From contig CABQNH010000001.1 of NCBI GenBank assembly GCA_902465435.1, positions 1-64,000 of the forward strand: a stretch of 64,000 nucleotides of DNA. Direction: 5' to 3'. The stretch comes from an uncultured Eubacteriales bacterium (GTDB lineage: Bacteria; Bacillota; Clostridia; Oscillospirales; Oscillospiraceae). Positions 17,283 to 24,433 of this stretch are shown here, in pieces. The notes under the pieces were generated by a model that saw only the letters and a list, made by a program, of their open reading frames with translations, ran no database searches and had not been told where the DNA came from. Within the stretch, counting starts at the first letter, position 1; each line of letters starts with the position of its first letter. A program made the position numbers and the translations under genes.

Positions 17283-17446
17283 AAGGTTTGCTTCAAGAAC
17301 GCGCGCCCCTCGCCACCTTAGCGCGCTCAAATGTTCATATGAGTTGTGGAGGATTATCCGCATGGACAATCCTCCACAACTTTCAGACTGTCAATAAAGT
17401 CCGCAACCGTCAAAATGGGAAAACATTTTTGACGATTTCTATGTGA
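17283..17446 (-). repeat. Right arm of the long inverted repeat
   Basis: Inverted counterpart of 13827-13992. Both arms lie directly behind the 3' ends of the outward-transcribed flanking genes (serine dehydratase and proS), so the 3.3-kb segment between them could invert by homologous recombination. Confidence 0.85.
17342..17381 (+). terminator. Terminator hairpin behind proS, one of a duplicated pair
   Basis: A 40-bp palindrome AGTTGTGGAGGATTATCC... followed by TTTCAGACTG. It agrees at 38 of 40 positions with 17796-17835; the two flank repeat copy 3. Confidence 0.7.
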
Positions 17447-17795
17447 AACGTATTCACCCTATTTTGGAAAATTTCAAACAAATGCAGTCCAAAAAGTTGA
17501 TAAAGTATATTATTTTGACTTACTTCGGAACTCGCGCCCTACCGTACCTATGTACTTGTGCAGGCGCGAGTTTCAAGGGAACCTCTGATTCCATCCGCAA
17601 GGATGGACGGCGAGAGATTTTTCGTCAGGGCAAGGTTCGGAAAACGCAGGAATACTAAATGTCTTTCAAGTTTTCCAACCGAAGCCATGGCGGAAAAGAT
17701 CCGTTGTCCGCCGCCGGGGATGGATTCAGAGGTTCCCCTATTCCGAACTTTCTTGATAGTCTGTCAGCGTGTCAAAAATGTTTTTGACACGCTGA
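17382..17795 (-). repeat. Terminator-associated repeat, copy 3, with a nested 159-bp hairpin element
   Basis: Read on the - strand: outer hairpin GTGTCAAAAAC...GTTTTTGACAC, left end CAGACTATCAAGAAAGTTCG, a nested element at 17578-17736 with arms GGAACCTCTGAATCCATCC, then the central hairpin with GGGCGCGAGTT, the A/T-rich part, the CGTCAAAAATG hairpin and the right end GACTTTATTGACAGTCTG. Without the nested piece the copy is close to 250 bp, like copies 4 and 5. Confidence 0.85.
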
Positions 17796-17835
17796 AGTTG
17801 TGGAGGATTATCCGAATGGATAATCCTCCACAACT
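17796..17835. terminator. Second copy of the proS terminator hairpin
   Basis: A 40-bp palindrome differing at two positions from 17342-17381, on the other side of repeat copy 3. No gene ends here on either strand, so it looks like a duplicate created with the repeat. From 17836 to 18058 I see no gene. Confidence 0.65.
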
Positions 17836-18058
17836 CATATAAAGACTATACTAAAATTAGAAAACGGTTTCACACGTCGGACGCAATCTGCATCCCATGT
17901 TCTGCCTGAAATGCGGAAGCATTCGCAGGTGCAAGATTGGAACGTTCCAAGCCCAACTTTTCCTGGCATCTGCAGCCCTCGCCGCGGGCAAGAGAACGAT
18001 TCCATCGTTTGATTGCAGTTCCGTATTATTGGAAAGCTTCGCGTGCCGCGCCGGGTGT

Positions 18059-19336
18059 TTACAAAAGAATCACCGCTTCGTCGCCCAAAAGGAGCTTCCC
18101 GCCATCCACATGCACCGGTTTTCTGGAAATTGCATCACTGTATTCCCCGTCGGCCAGCGGGACGGCGATTTGGCCGCCCTCGCCGCGCAGCGGGAATGCA
18201 CCAACGGCGCACACGTCCGGTGCGCGATAGACGGCGCAGGCAATCCCACGCGCATCGTCCGTATCGATCTGGAATACTGCATCGGTCGGCAGACGCTTCT
18301 TTATCGCGGCAAGCTTTCCCAAAAGCGGACTGATATCGCAGCCGCAATGCCAATCGATCGGCTCGCGCTCAAAAAGAGACGGCGTCTGCGCCGCGCAGAG
18401 CTCCTGTCCCGCATAAAGCAGTGTCGTTCCCTTCATAAAATAGCACAGCGCTGTCCATGCCAGCAGCGATTTTTTATCCGGGAAGCGTGCGGCCGCGCGC
18501 TTCTGGTCATGATTTTCCAGACAGCGCAGCTTATTATACTCCGTGCGGAAGCTCAGCTCCTGCAAATTCACCTCGTCAAAGTAGCGACTGAGCGGCAGCC
18601 GTCCCTCTGTACTGCCCTCGAAGATCGGCCAGAGGTCATAAGGATACAGAATATCAAACGCGTCAAACAGCTCTGTATCGGTCGCAGCATAAAAGCCCTG
18701 CTCACGGAACGCGCGGATATGCTGCAAATGCACGCTTTCGCCCAGCCAAATTGCATCCGGCCGCACCCGACTGACCGCCTCTCGCGCCGCCAGCCAAAAC
18801 TCTACTGGAACCGTGCTTGCCACATCACAGCGGAATCCGTCGACATACTTTGCCCAGAAGCATAGGGATCCGATCTGGTAATCCCACAGTGCCTTATCGC
18901 TGTAATCCAGATCTACCACATCCGTCCAGTCGCCGACCTTATTGCCGCGCTCGCCGGTCGGCTTGCGGTAAAAGAACTCCGGGTGCTCCTTCACAAGCGT
19001 CGCATCCGGTGAGGTATGATTATAGACCACGTCGATCATACACTTCATGCCTCTGCGGTGGATTTCCTCAACGAGATGGACAAAGTCCTCCATGGTTCCG
19101 TATTCCGGATTCACACTGCGGTAATCCCGATTTGCATAAGGACAGCCAAGGCTTCCCTTCTTGTTCTTCTCGCCGATCGGATGGATCGGCATAAACCAGA
19201 TGATATCCACGCCGAGCGACCGGATCCGATCCAGATCCGGTTCAATCGCGCGGAAGGTTCCCTCCGGCGTATGACTGCGAACATAAATCTCATAAATGAC
19301 GCTTTGGCGCAATGCGCCGTCTGTATTCCTGGCCAT
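18059..19336 (-). CDS. Intracellular GH13 alpha-amylase family glucosidase
   Basis: A 425-aa glycoside hydrolase acting on alpha-glucans or maltodextrins. No signal peptide, so cytosolic. The catalytic triad is readable: nucleophile D171 in GFRCDVAS, acid/base E200 in WLGES and D277 in ENHDQKRAA. Region I is IDVVYNHTSPD. The start at 19336 is the ATG behind AAGGAGAG. The C-terminal beta domain is short. Exact specificity (amylase, oligo-1,6-glucosidase or neopullulanase) is not decided by sequence. Monocistronic. Confidence 0.9.
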   Translation of the reverse strand: MARNTDGALRQSVIYEIYVRSHTPEGTFRAIEPDLDRIRSLGVDIIWFMPIHPIGEKNKKGSLGCPYANRDYRSVNPEYGTMEDFVHLVEEIHRRGMKCMIDVVYNHTSPDATLVKEHPEFFYRKPTGERGNKVGDWTDVVDLDYSDKALWDYQIGSLCFWAKYVDGFRCDVASTVPVEFWLAAREAVSRVRPDAIWLGESVHLQHIRAFREQGFYAATDTELFDAFDILYPYDLWPIFEGSTEGRLPLSRYFDEVNLQELSFRTEYNKLRCLENHDQKRAAARFPDKKSLLAWTALCYFMKGTTLLYAGQELCAAQTPSLFEREPIDWHCGCDISPLLGKLAAIKKRLPTDAVFQIDTDDARGIACAVYRAPDVCAVGAFPLRGEGGQIAVPLADGEYSDAISRKPVHVDGGKLLLGDEAVILL

Positions 19337-19552
19337 GGTACGCTCTCCTTTTTCTTTAATATCTCCAATGCCGTTTTCTTGGGTGGGCATCAGATCCTTT
19401 TCGCCAAAAGACCGACTCAGCAAGAAGAAAAGGACTCCGGCATTCCCATGCCTTTTCCCCGTCCGACAAAAGCCCTGTCCTTCCTCCCTTGCGAACGGAG
19501 TCAGCGGTTCTCTTCTTCACCGCAGCACAAAATCACGGTGCGGCTTTTTGCC

Positions 19553-19581
19553 AGTATAGCAAATCTTCCATTCTCTGTCAA
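19553..19581 (-). promoter_or_regulatory. Promoter of the GH13 gene
   Basis: On the - strand: perfect -35 TTGACA (19576-19581), a 17-bp spacer and TATACT (19553-19558). This implies a leader of about 210 nt, in which I see no known riboswitch. The rest of the gap up to 19757 shows nothing. Confidence 0.75.
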
Positions 19582-19757
19582 TCGCCTGCACAAATAATAC
19601 CGAGTTGCAATCAAACGCATTGTATGCGGTGTGCCAAGTGCGAATCTCGCAGGGAGCGTAGAAGAATCGTTTTCTTGCCTGCAAGTATAAATTCCGCTGA
19701 AAAGGAACGATAACCGACGCCTCAACGGCGTTTTTCTCCGTGTTGCTTCACTTAAAG

Positions 19758-19795
19758 AAAAATGTCCCGTACACATTAGATGTACAGGACATTTT
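19758..19795 (-). terminator. Terminator of the microcompartment-tpiA transcript
   Basis: The palindrome AAATGTCC-GTACA/TGTAC-GGACATTT, flanked by A and T tracts on both sides, lies directly behind the tpiA stop. It may work in both directions. Confidence 0.85.
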
Positions 19796-19797
19796 TA

Positions 19798-20547
19798 TTA
19801 TCGGCTATAGTTGATTACCTTTTCAAACTTCTCCGCCGACAGACTTGCACCGCCGATCAGGCCGCCGTCAATATCGCTTTGCGCCATCAGCTCTGCAGCA
19901 TTCTTCTCGTTCATGCTGCCGCCGTAAAGAATCCGCACACGCTCGGCCGCGTCGCCATACATCTCACGAACAGCCGCGCGGATCCTGCGAATGGTTGCGT
20001 TTGCGTCCGGTGCCGTCGCGGTAAGCCCCGTGCCGATTGCCCAAACCGGCTCATAGGCAAGCACGACCTCGTCAATTTGGCTGGCAGGTACGCCGCTCAG
20101 CGCCGCCTTTGTCTGCAAGCAGACGACCTCCGCAGTTATCCCGCGCTGTTTTTCGTCCAGCCGTTCGCCAATGCAGACGATCGGCTTCAGCCCCTGCTCC
20201 AGCGCCTTGTGCACCTTCCGGTTGACCGTTTCATCGGTTTCCGCAAAATACTGCCGCCGCTCCGAATGCCCGAGGATTACATACTCTACGCCAAGCTCCT
20301 TTAAGCTTGCCGCATTCGCTTCGCCGGTAAAGGCCCCGGCATCCTCAAAGTGCATGTTCTGCGCGCCAAGGTGCAGCTCCGAGCCCTTCAAAAGCTGCGA
20401 CGCTGCGAAAAGAGATACCGTCATTGGGCAGACGACAACCTCCACATTACGCATCGGTTGAATCGCCTTGAGCTGCTGGATCAACGCAACCGTCTGGCTC
20501 GGCGTTTTGTTCATCTTCCAGTTTCCAGCAATCATTGGCTTTCTCAT
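19798..20547 (-). CDS. tpiA: Triosephosphate isomerase
   Basis: Interconverts glyceraldehyde-3-phosphate and dihydroxyacetone phosphate. 249 aa. K11 (GNWKMN), H94 (LGHSERR) and E166 (AYEPVWAIG) are the catalytic residues. The ATG at 20547 follows GGAGG. The gene stands alone here, without gap-pgk neighbours, and lies 196 bp behind the DeoC genes of the microcompartment. That context suggests it handles the glyceraldehyde-3-phosphate released by aldol cleavage. It could also be the only glycolytic copy in the genome, which this window cannot show. Confidence 0.96.
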   Translation of the reverse strand: MRKPMIAGNWKMNKTPSQTVALIQQLKAIQPMRNVEVVVCPMTVSLFAASQLLKGSELHLGAQNMHFEDAGAFTGEANAASLKELGVEYVILGHSERRQYFAETDETVNRKVHKALEQGLKPIVCIGERLDEKQRGITAEVVCLQTKAALSGVPASQIDEVVLAYEPVWAIGTGLTATAPDANATIRRIRAAVREMYGDAAERVRILYGGSMNEKNAAELMAQSDIDGGLIGGASLSAEKFEKVINYSR

Positions 20548-20743
20548 GCTGTTTCCTCCGCTTTGGTTAAGGCAGTACCGCATTACGGCATCGGCACGCT
20601 TCACCGGCTCCTTTCCGCCGATTTGTCGGCGCAAGCGGCTTGAAATGCATACAGGAGTTCTTCATTTTTCAAGCCCTGAAAGCATCGCACGGCGAAGCCG
20701 CCCAAATCGTGCAGCAGTACCTCAAAACCAGAGATGTGTATAA

Positions 20744-21577
20744 TTAATACAGTTTCTTTCTAATTTCCACGTTTCCGCTCGGGCAGCTGCCCTTGCAATT
20801 GCCGCAGTTGACGCATTTGTGTGCATCCTCACGAACGCCCGCGACGATCTTTGCACCGGAGCTTGCGCCGAGTCGATTCGCACCGGCACGGATCATTGCA
20901 ACTGCGTCATCGTAGGTGCGCACACCGCCGGACGCCTTGACGCCCATCTCAGGGCCGACCGTCTCGCGCATCAGCTTCACATCCTCTACCGTCGCACCAC
21001 CGGTGGAGAAGCCGGTCGAGGTCTTGACAAAGTGTGCGCCCGCCAGCTTGGCAACCGTGCAGGCCTTGACCTTTTCCTCGTCCGTCAGCAGGCAGCACTC
21101 AATGATAACCTTTACCAGTGCGCGTCCCTTGACTGCGTTTACAACGCCCTCGATGTCGCGCTTCACGAGCATCCAGTCGCCGGATTTCACTGCGCCGATG
21201 TTGATTACCATGTCCACCTCGCGTGCGCCGTTCGATGCGGCATCACTTGCCTCGAACGCCTTTGCCGCCGGTGTGCAGGCGCCAAGCGGGAAGCCGATTA
21301 CGCAGCAGGGCGTTACACCACTGCCCTCGAGCTGGTTGGCGACGAATTTAATGTAAGACGGATTGACACAAACGCTGGCAAACTGATACTTCTTGGCCTC
21401 GTCGCAGATTTTGCGAATATCCTCCACCGATGCCTCCGGCTTCAGAAGCGTGTGGTCAATATACTTTGCGAGACTGGCCGGGCTCATCGCGGAGTCCGTC
21501 GACTGCGCGCCGGCGCTTGCGCCGTATTTGGAGCAAATCTCCTCCGTAACCTGTCTGATAATTTCATTAATATCCAT
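20744..21577 (-). CDS. deoC: Deoxyribose-phosphate aldolase with encapsulation helix and Cys4 tail
   Basis: Cleaves 2-deoxyribose-5-phosphate to acetaldehyde and glyceraldehyde-3-phosphate. The class I aldolase residues are present: D122 (EVDMVINIG), Schiff-base K185 (HFVKTSTGF) and K214 (GVKASGG). Two additions to the usual 220-aa enzyme stand out. One is an N-terminal amphipathic helix (MDINEIIRQVTEEICSKYG) with a linker, typical of cargo targeted into microcompartments. The other is a C-terminal tail with Cys 255, 258, 261 and 265 (C-x2-C-x2-C-x3-CP), a ferredoxin-like [4Fe-4S] pattern. It is the signature enzyme of this locus. Confidence 0.93.
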   Translation of the reverse strand: MDINEIIRQVTEEICSKYGASAGAQSTDSAMSPASLAKYIDHTLLKPEASVEDIRKICDEAKKYQFASVCVNPSYIKFVANQLEGSGVTPCCVIGFPLGACTPAAKAFEASDAASNGAREVDMVINIGAVKSGDWMLVKRDIEGVVNAVKGRALVKVIIECCLLTDEEKVKACTVAKLAGAHFVKTSTGFSTGGATVEDVKLMRETVGPEMGVKASGGVRTYDDAVAMIRAGANRLGASSGAKIVAGVREDAHKCVNCGNCKGSCPSGNVEIRKKLY

Positions 21578-21607
21578 GAAAGTTTGTCCTTTCGTATTTA
21601 TGATGAG

Positions 21608-22366
21608 TTATTCTGCGGCTTGAGCTTCCTCCGCAATTTTCACCGTCGCAGTCAAACCAAGCCTCGACGCGCCGGCCGCCAGCAGCGCCTGCGCCTGTGC
21701 AAGCGTCTTAATGCCGCCGTCGATCTTAATTTCCACAAATCTGCCCAGAATATCCCGCGCAAAGCGAACATCATTGACGTCCGCGCCCTTGCCGCTGAGC
21801 ATATTCTGAATTTTCACATAGGCAACGCCGCTGTGTTTGAGCATTTCAAGGACGTTTCTCTTCTCCACATCCGAATAAACGGCGTGCTCAAACACGGCCT
21901 TCACCTTGGCTTTTCCGGCCGTAAAACGCACAATCTCCTCGATCTCGCGCTGCGCGGTGTCCAAACGCCCGGACTTAATGGCGAGTATGTTGAGCGCAAC
22001 ATCGATCTCCGTTGCTCCGTTCTCCATGCACTCCTTGATTTCCGCTAACTTCGCCGCCTGAGACATACAGCCGTGCGGAAAGCCGACCGCCGTTCCGACC
22101 GCGACCGGGCTTCCCTGCAGGATCTCGCGCGCTGCAGGCACATAGTAAGGCGCCACGCAAACCGCAGCCACCGCATATCTTCTCGCCTTTCCGCACTCCT
22201 CCTCAAGCTTTTTCAGAGAGAGATCCGGATTCAGCAGAGAATGCTCCAGGTGGCTTGCCACATCACGCGCCGGAATCCGCGCGCCGTCCGTCTCCTTCGC
22301 ATGCTCCATGTGGAAATATTGCAGAACCTGCCGTTCAACTTCCTGTCGAATTGCTTCAATATCCAT
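21608..22366 (-). CDS. Second, divergent DeoC-family aldolase with encapsulation helix
   Basis: A 252-aa paralogue of the preceding aldolase. D122, K185 and K214 occupy the same positions (EIDVALNIL, YVKIQNML, EIKIDGGI), so Schiff-base chemistry should be retained. The motif after K185 is IQNML instead of TSTGF, and DHTLLKP is EHSLLNP, so substrate recognition probably differs. The N-terminus MDIEAIRQEVERQVLQYF again looks like an encapsulation helix. The ATG at 22366 is preferred over 22375 because AAGG stands at a workable distance. It lacks the Cys tail. It could act on another deoxy-sugar phosphate or modulate the first enzyme. Confidence 0.85.
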   Translation of the reverse strand: MDIEAIRQEVERQVLQYFHMEHAKETDGARIPARDVASHLEHSLLNPDLSLKKLEEECGKARRYAVAAVCVAPYYVPAAREILQGSPVAVGTAVGFPHGCMSQAAKLAEIKECMENGATEIDVALNILAIKSGRLDTAQREIEEIVRFTAGKAKVKAVFEHAVYSDVEKRNVLEMLKHSGVAYVKIQNMLSGKGADVNDVRFARDILGRFVEIKIDGGIKTLAQAQALLAAGASRLGLTATVKIAEEAQAAE

Positions 22367-22377
22367 ATGATTCATCC

Positions 22378-22683
22378 TTACCGCGTTGTATTTGACGGAA
22401 GAAACGAGGTTGTTTTTCCATCGACGGTCACACTGTCCAGCACGCCGCAGATCGTCAGATCGCCAATGCATTGCCGACCCAAAAACATGTTGGCCGCGCC
22501 GCCGTCCACATTGACAAGAACCGTGTCGCCAACGCCTGCGTCCGCAACGTCAAACGCAATGGCCTGATTCCCGGTCAGCCGCCCATTCTCATCGATATAG
22601 TCAATGATCATAAGCTTCTGTCCGCGGAAGCCCTCGTCCTTGATCGTCGATACCACGTTCCCAATGACCCTTGCAAGCTTCAA
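22378..22683 (-). CDS. Microcompartment pentamer shell protein (BMC-P, EutN/CcmL)
   Basis: A 101-aa vertex protein. It starts MKLARVIGNVVSTIKDEGFR, the EutN/CcmL opening strand, and contains GVGDTVLVNVDGGAAN, which matches the family's glycine-rich loop. Pentamers cap the icosahedral corners of the shell. It is one of three pentamer genes in the locus. Three bases separate it from the next gene upstream. Confidence 0.93.
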   Translation of the reverse strand: MKLARVIGNVVSTIKDEGFRGQKLMIIDYIDENGRLTGNQAIAFDVADAGVGDTVLVNVDGGAANMFLGRQCIGDLTICGVLDSVTVDGKTTSFLPSNTTR

Positions 22684-22686
22684 GGC

Positions 22687-22965
22687 TTAGAGTCCCGTCT
22701 TGGGCAGAATCGCCTCAACGTCGTCATGCGGGCTGGGGATCACATGCACGCCGTACAGCTCGCCGACGCGCTTTGCCGCCTGAGCGCCGGCTTCCACGGA
22801 AGCCTTGACCGCGCCGACATCGCCGCGCACCATCACGGTAACCAAACCGGAGCCGATCTGCTCCTTGCCGATCAGATGTACATTGGCAGCCTTGACCATG
22901 GCGTCAGCCGCCTCCACCGCGCCGATCAGGCCGCGGGTTTCTACCATACCTAATGCCAATTTCAT
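22687..22965 (-). CDS. Microcompartment hexamer shell protein (BMC-H)
   Basis: A 92-aa PduA/EutM-type facet protein. LGMVETRGLIGAVEAADAMV is the classic BMC N-terminus, and the pore-lining region lies around HLIGKEQIGSGLVTV. It differs from the other two hexamers mainly at a few positions (KEQ for KQQ, KASVEAGAQ for KAAVEAGSQ). Hexamers tile the shell and admit small substrates. Confidence 0.96.
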   Translation of the reverse strand: MKLALGMVETRGLIGAVEAADAMVKAANVHLIGKEQIGSGLVTVMVRGDVGAVKASVEAGAQAAKRVGELYGVHVIPSPHDDVEAILPKTGL

Positions 22966-23253
22966 TTACGTTTCCTCCGTATTTTCAGTAATTTGAACGT
23001 TATACCGGTCGATAAAACCGACAATTGCGGCGTCCGCGGGCGTCAGCTTCTGGCGGAACATCCGCCCGGCCTCCTTGGAGCCGATGAGATAAACGTAGTC
23101 TCCGCGTCCGGCCTGCCGGGTCGCATCCGCCGCCACAATCATTTTTGACTTTTTTCCTTTTTCTATGAGCTGGACGATCAGAAGCGGGATATTCGCCAGC
23201 CCGGCGTCCTTTACGGTCGCAACGACGCAGCCGACGACCTCACCGGTGTACAT
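22966..23253 (-). CDS. Microcompartment pentamer shell protein (BMC-P)
   Basis: 95 aa, beginning MYTGEVVGCVVATVKDAGLA, with the EutN-type core LLIVQLIEK and a VAADATRQAGRGDYVYLIGS loop. It abuts the following hexamer gene with no gap, so translation is likely coupled. Confidence 0.93.
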   Translation of the reverse strand: MYTGEVVGCVVATVKDAGLANIPLLIVQLIEKGKKSKMIVAADATRQAGRGDYVYLIGSKEAGRMFRQKLTPADAAIVGFIDRYNVQITENTEET

Positions 23254-23259
23254 AGGCGC

Positions 23260-23535
23260 TTAGCCGATCGTAGGGAGAATCTGCTCCACATCGTCGTGCG
23301 GGCTGGGGATAACGTGCACGCCGTACAGCTCGCCGACGCGCTTTGCCGCCTGGGAGCCTGCCTCGACCGCCGCCTTGACCGCGCCCACATCGCCGCGCAC
23401 CATCACGGTGACAAGGCCGGAGCCGATCTGCTGCTTGCCGATCAAATGTACGTTTGCCGCCTTAACCATCGCATCGGCTGCCTCAATTGCGCCGATCAGG
23501 CCGCGGGTTTCTACCATACCAAGAGCTAATTTCAT
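23260..23535 (-). CDS. Microcompartment hexamer shell protein (BMC-H)
   Basis: A 91-aa facet protein, virtually identical to the next one upstream: only the first residues and the last few (VEQILPTIG against VEAILPRLD) differ. DNA identity is also very high, with long exact runs in the middle of the genes, so the pair arose by recent tandem duplication or is kept uniform by gene conversion. Confidence 0.96.
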   Translation of the reverse strand: MKLALGMVETRGLIGAIEAADAMVKAANVHLIGKQQIGSGLVTVMVRGDVGAVKAAVEAGSQAAKRVGELYGVHVIPSPHDDVEQILPTIG

Positions 23536-23572
23536 TGTAATTTCCTCCTAAAGCAAATTTTCTTTTTTCTGC

Positions 23573-23848
23573 TTAGTCTAATCTGGGCAAGATCGCTTCC
23601 ACATCGTCGTGCGGACTGGGGATGACGTGCACGCCGTACAGCTCGCCGACACGCTTTGCCGCCTGGGAGCCTGCCTCGACCGCCGCCTTGACCGCGCCCA
23701 CATCGCCGCGCACCATCACGGTGACAAGGCCGGAGCCGATCTGCTGCTTGCCGATCAAATGTACGTTTGCCGCCTTGACCATCGCATCGGCTGCCTCAAT
23801 TGCGCCGATCAGGCCACGGGTTTCTACCATGCCTAATGCTTCTTTCAT
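23573..23848 (-). CDS. Microcompartment hexamer shell protein (BMC-H)
   Basis: A 91-aa twin of the preceding hexamer. The ATG at 23848 is chosen because GGAGG stands 8 nt upstream; an in-frame ATG at 23863 would add five residues with no ribosome site. Confidence 0.96.
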   Translation of the reverse strand: MKEALGMVETRGLIGAIEAADAMVKAANVHLIGKQQIGSGLVTVMVRGDVGAVKAAVEAGSQAAKRVGELYGVHVIPSPHDDVEAILPRLD

Positions 23849-23887
23849 GTTTGTAGCCTCCATTCACTTATTGTGTATGTTTCATTT

Positions 23888-24433
23888 TTAATATAGCGCT
23901 TTTACAATGTCAGGATGCGGATGCGGAATGACAACACTCTCGCTCATCAGCCCCTTCGTCTCTTCCTTTGCCGTGCCGGCCTCGATGGCGGCACGAACCG
24001 CCGCGACCTCGCCGGTCAGGGTGATGAAGCTTTTTCCGCCGAGGCCGCGCCCCAGCCGCACGTCGATCAGCTCCACTGCCGCCGCCTTCACCGCCGCGTC
24101 CGCCGCGACAACCGCCGCGCACAGGGAAAACGCCTCCATTACGCCAATGGCGGAAACGTCGCCGATCTCATTGCAGGCATTGATTGCCTTCGGCACCTGC
24201 GGGTGCACATGCGAAATGACCATTGCATCAATCAGCTTCTGCCCGGCCGTCTGCTTGCCTGCGCCAACGCTTTCCTCGACCGCCGCGACCTCGCCAGTCA
24301 CGATCACAATATACTTTCCGGCGCAGACGGGCTGCGCGCAAATCAGCGTCACTGCCGCCGCCTTGAGCATTGCGTCGCCGGCCTCCACCCCCTTGGGGAT
24401 GCTTGTGACCTCGATCATACCTAACGCATTCAT
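23888..24433 (-). CDS. Tandem-domain trimer shell protein (BMC-T, PduT type)
   Basis: 181 aa with two BMC domains: MNALGMIEVTSIPKGVEAGD (1-90) and SAIGVMEAFSLCAAVVAAD (94-181). The first-domain pore loop reads ICAQPVCAGKYI. C37 matches the cysteine that in PduT holds a [4Fe-4S] cluster at the trimer's central pore. It overlaps the PduS-like gene by 4 bp, the same partnership as in pdu operons, pointing to electron transfer across the shell. Confidence 0.93.
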   Translation of the reverse strand: MNALGMIEVTSIPKGVEAGDAMLKAAAVTLICAQPVCAGKYIVIVTGEVAAVEESVGAGKQTAGQKLIDAMVISHVHPQVPKAINACNEIGDVSAIGVMEAFSLCAAVVAADAAVKAAAVELIDVRLGRGLGGKSFITLTGEVAAVRAAIEAGTAKEETKGLMSESVVIPHPHPDIVKALY

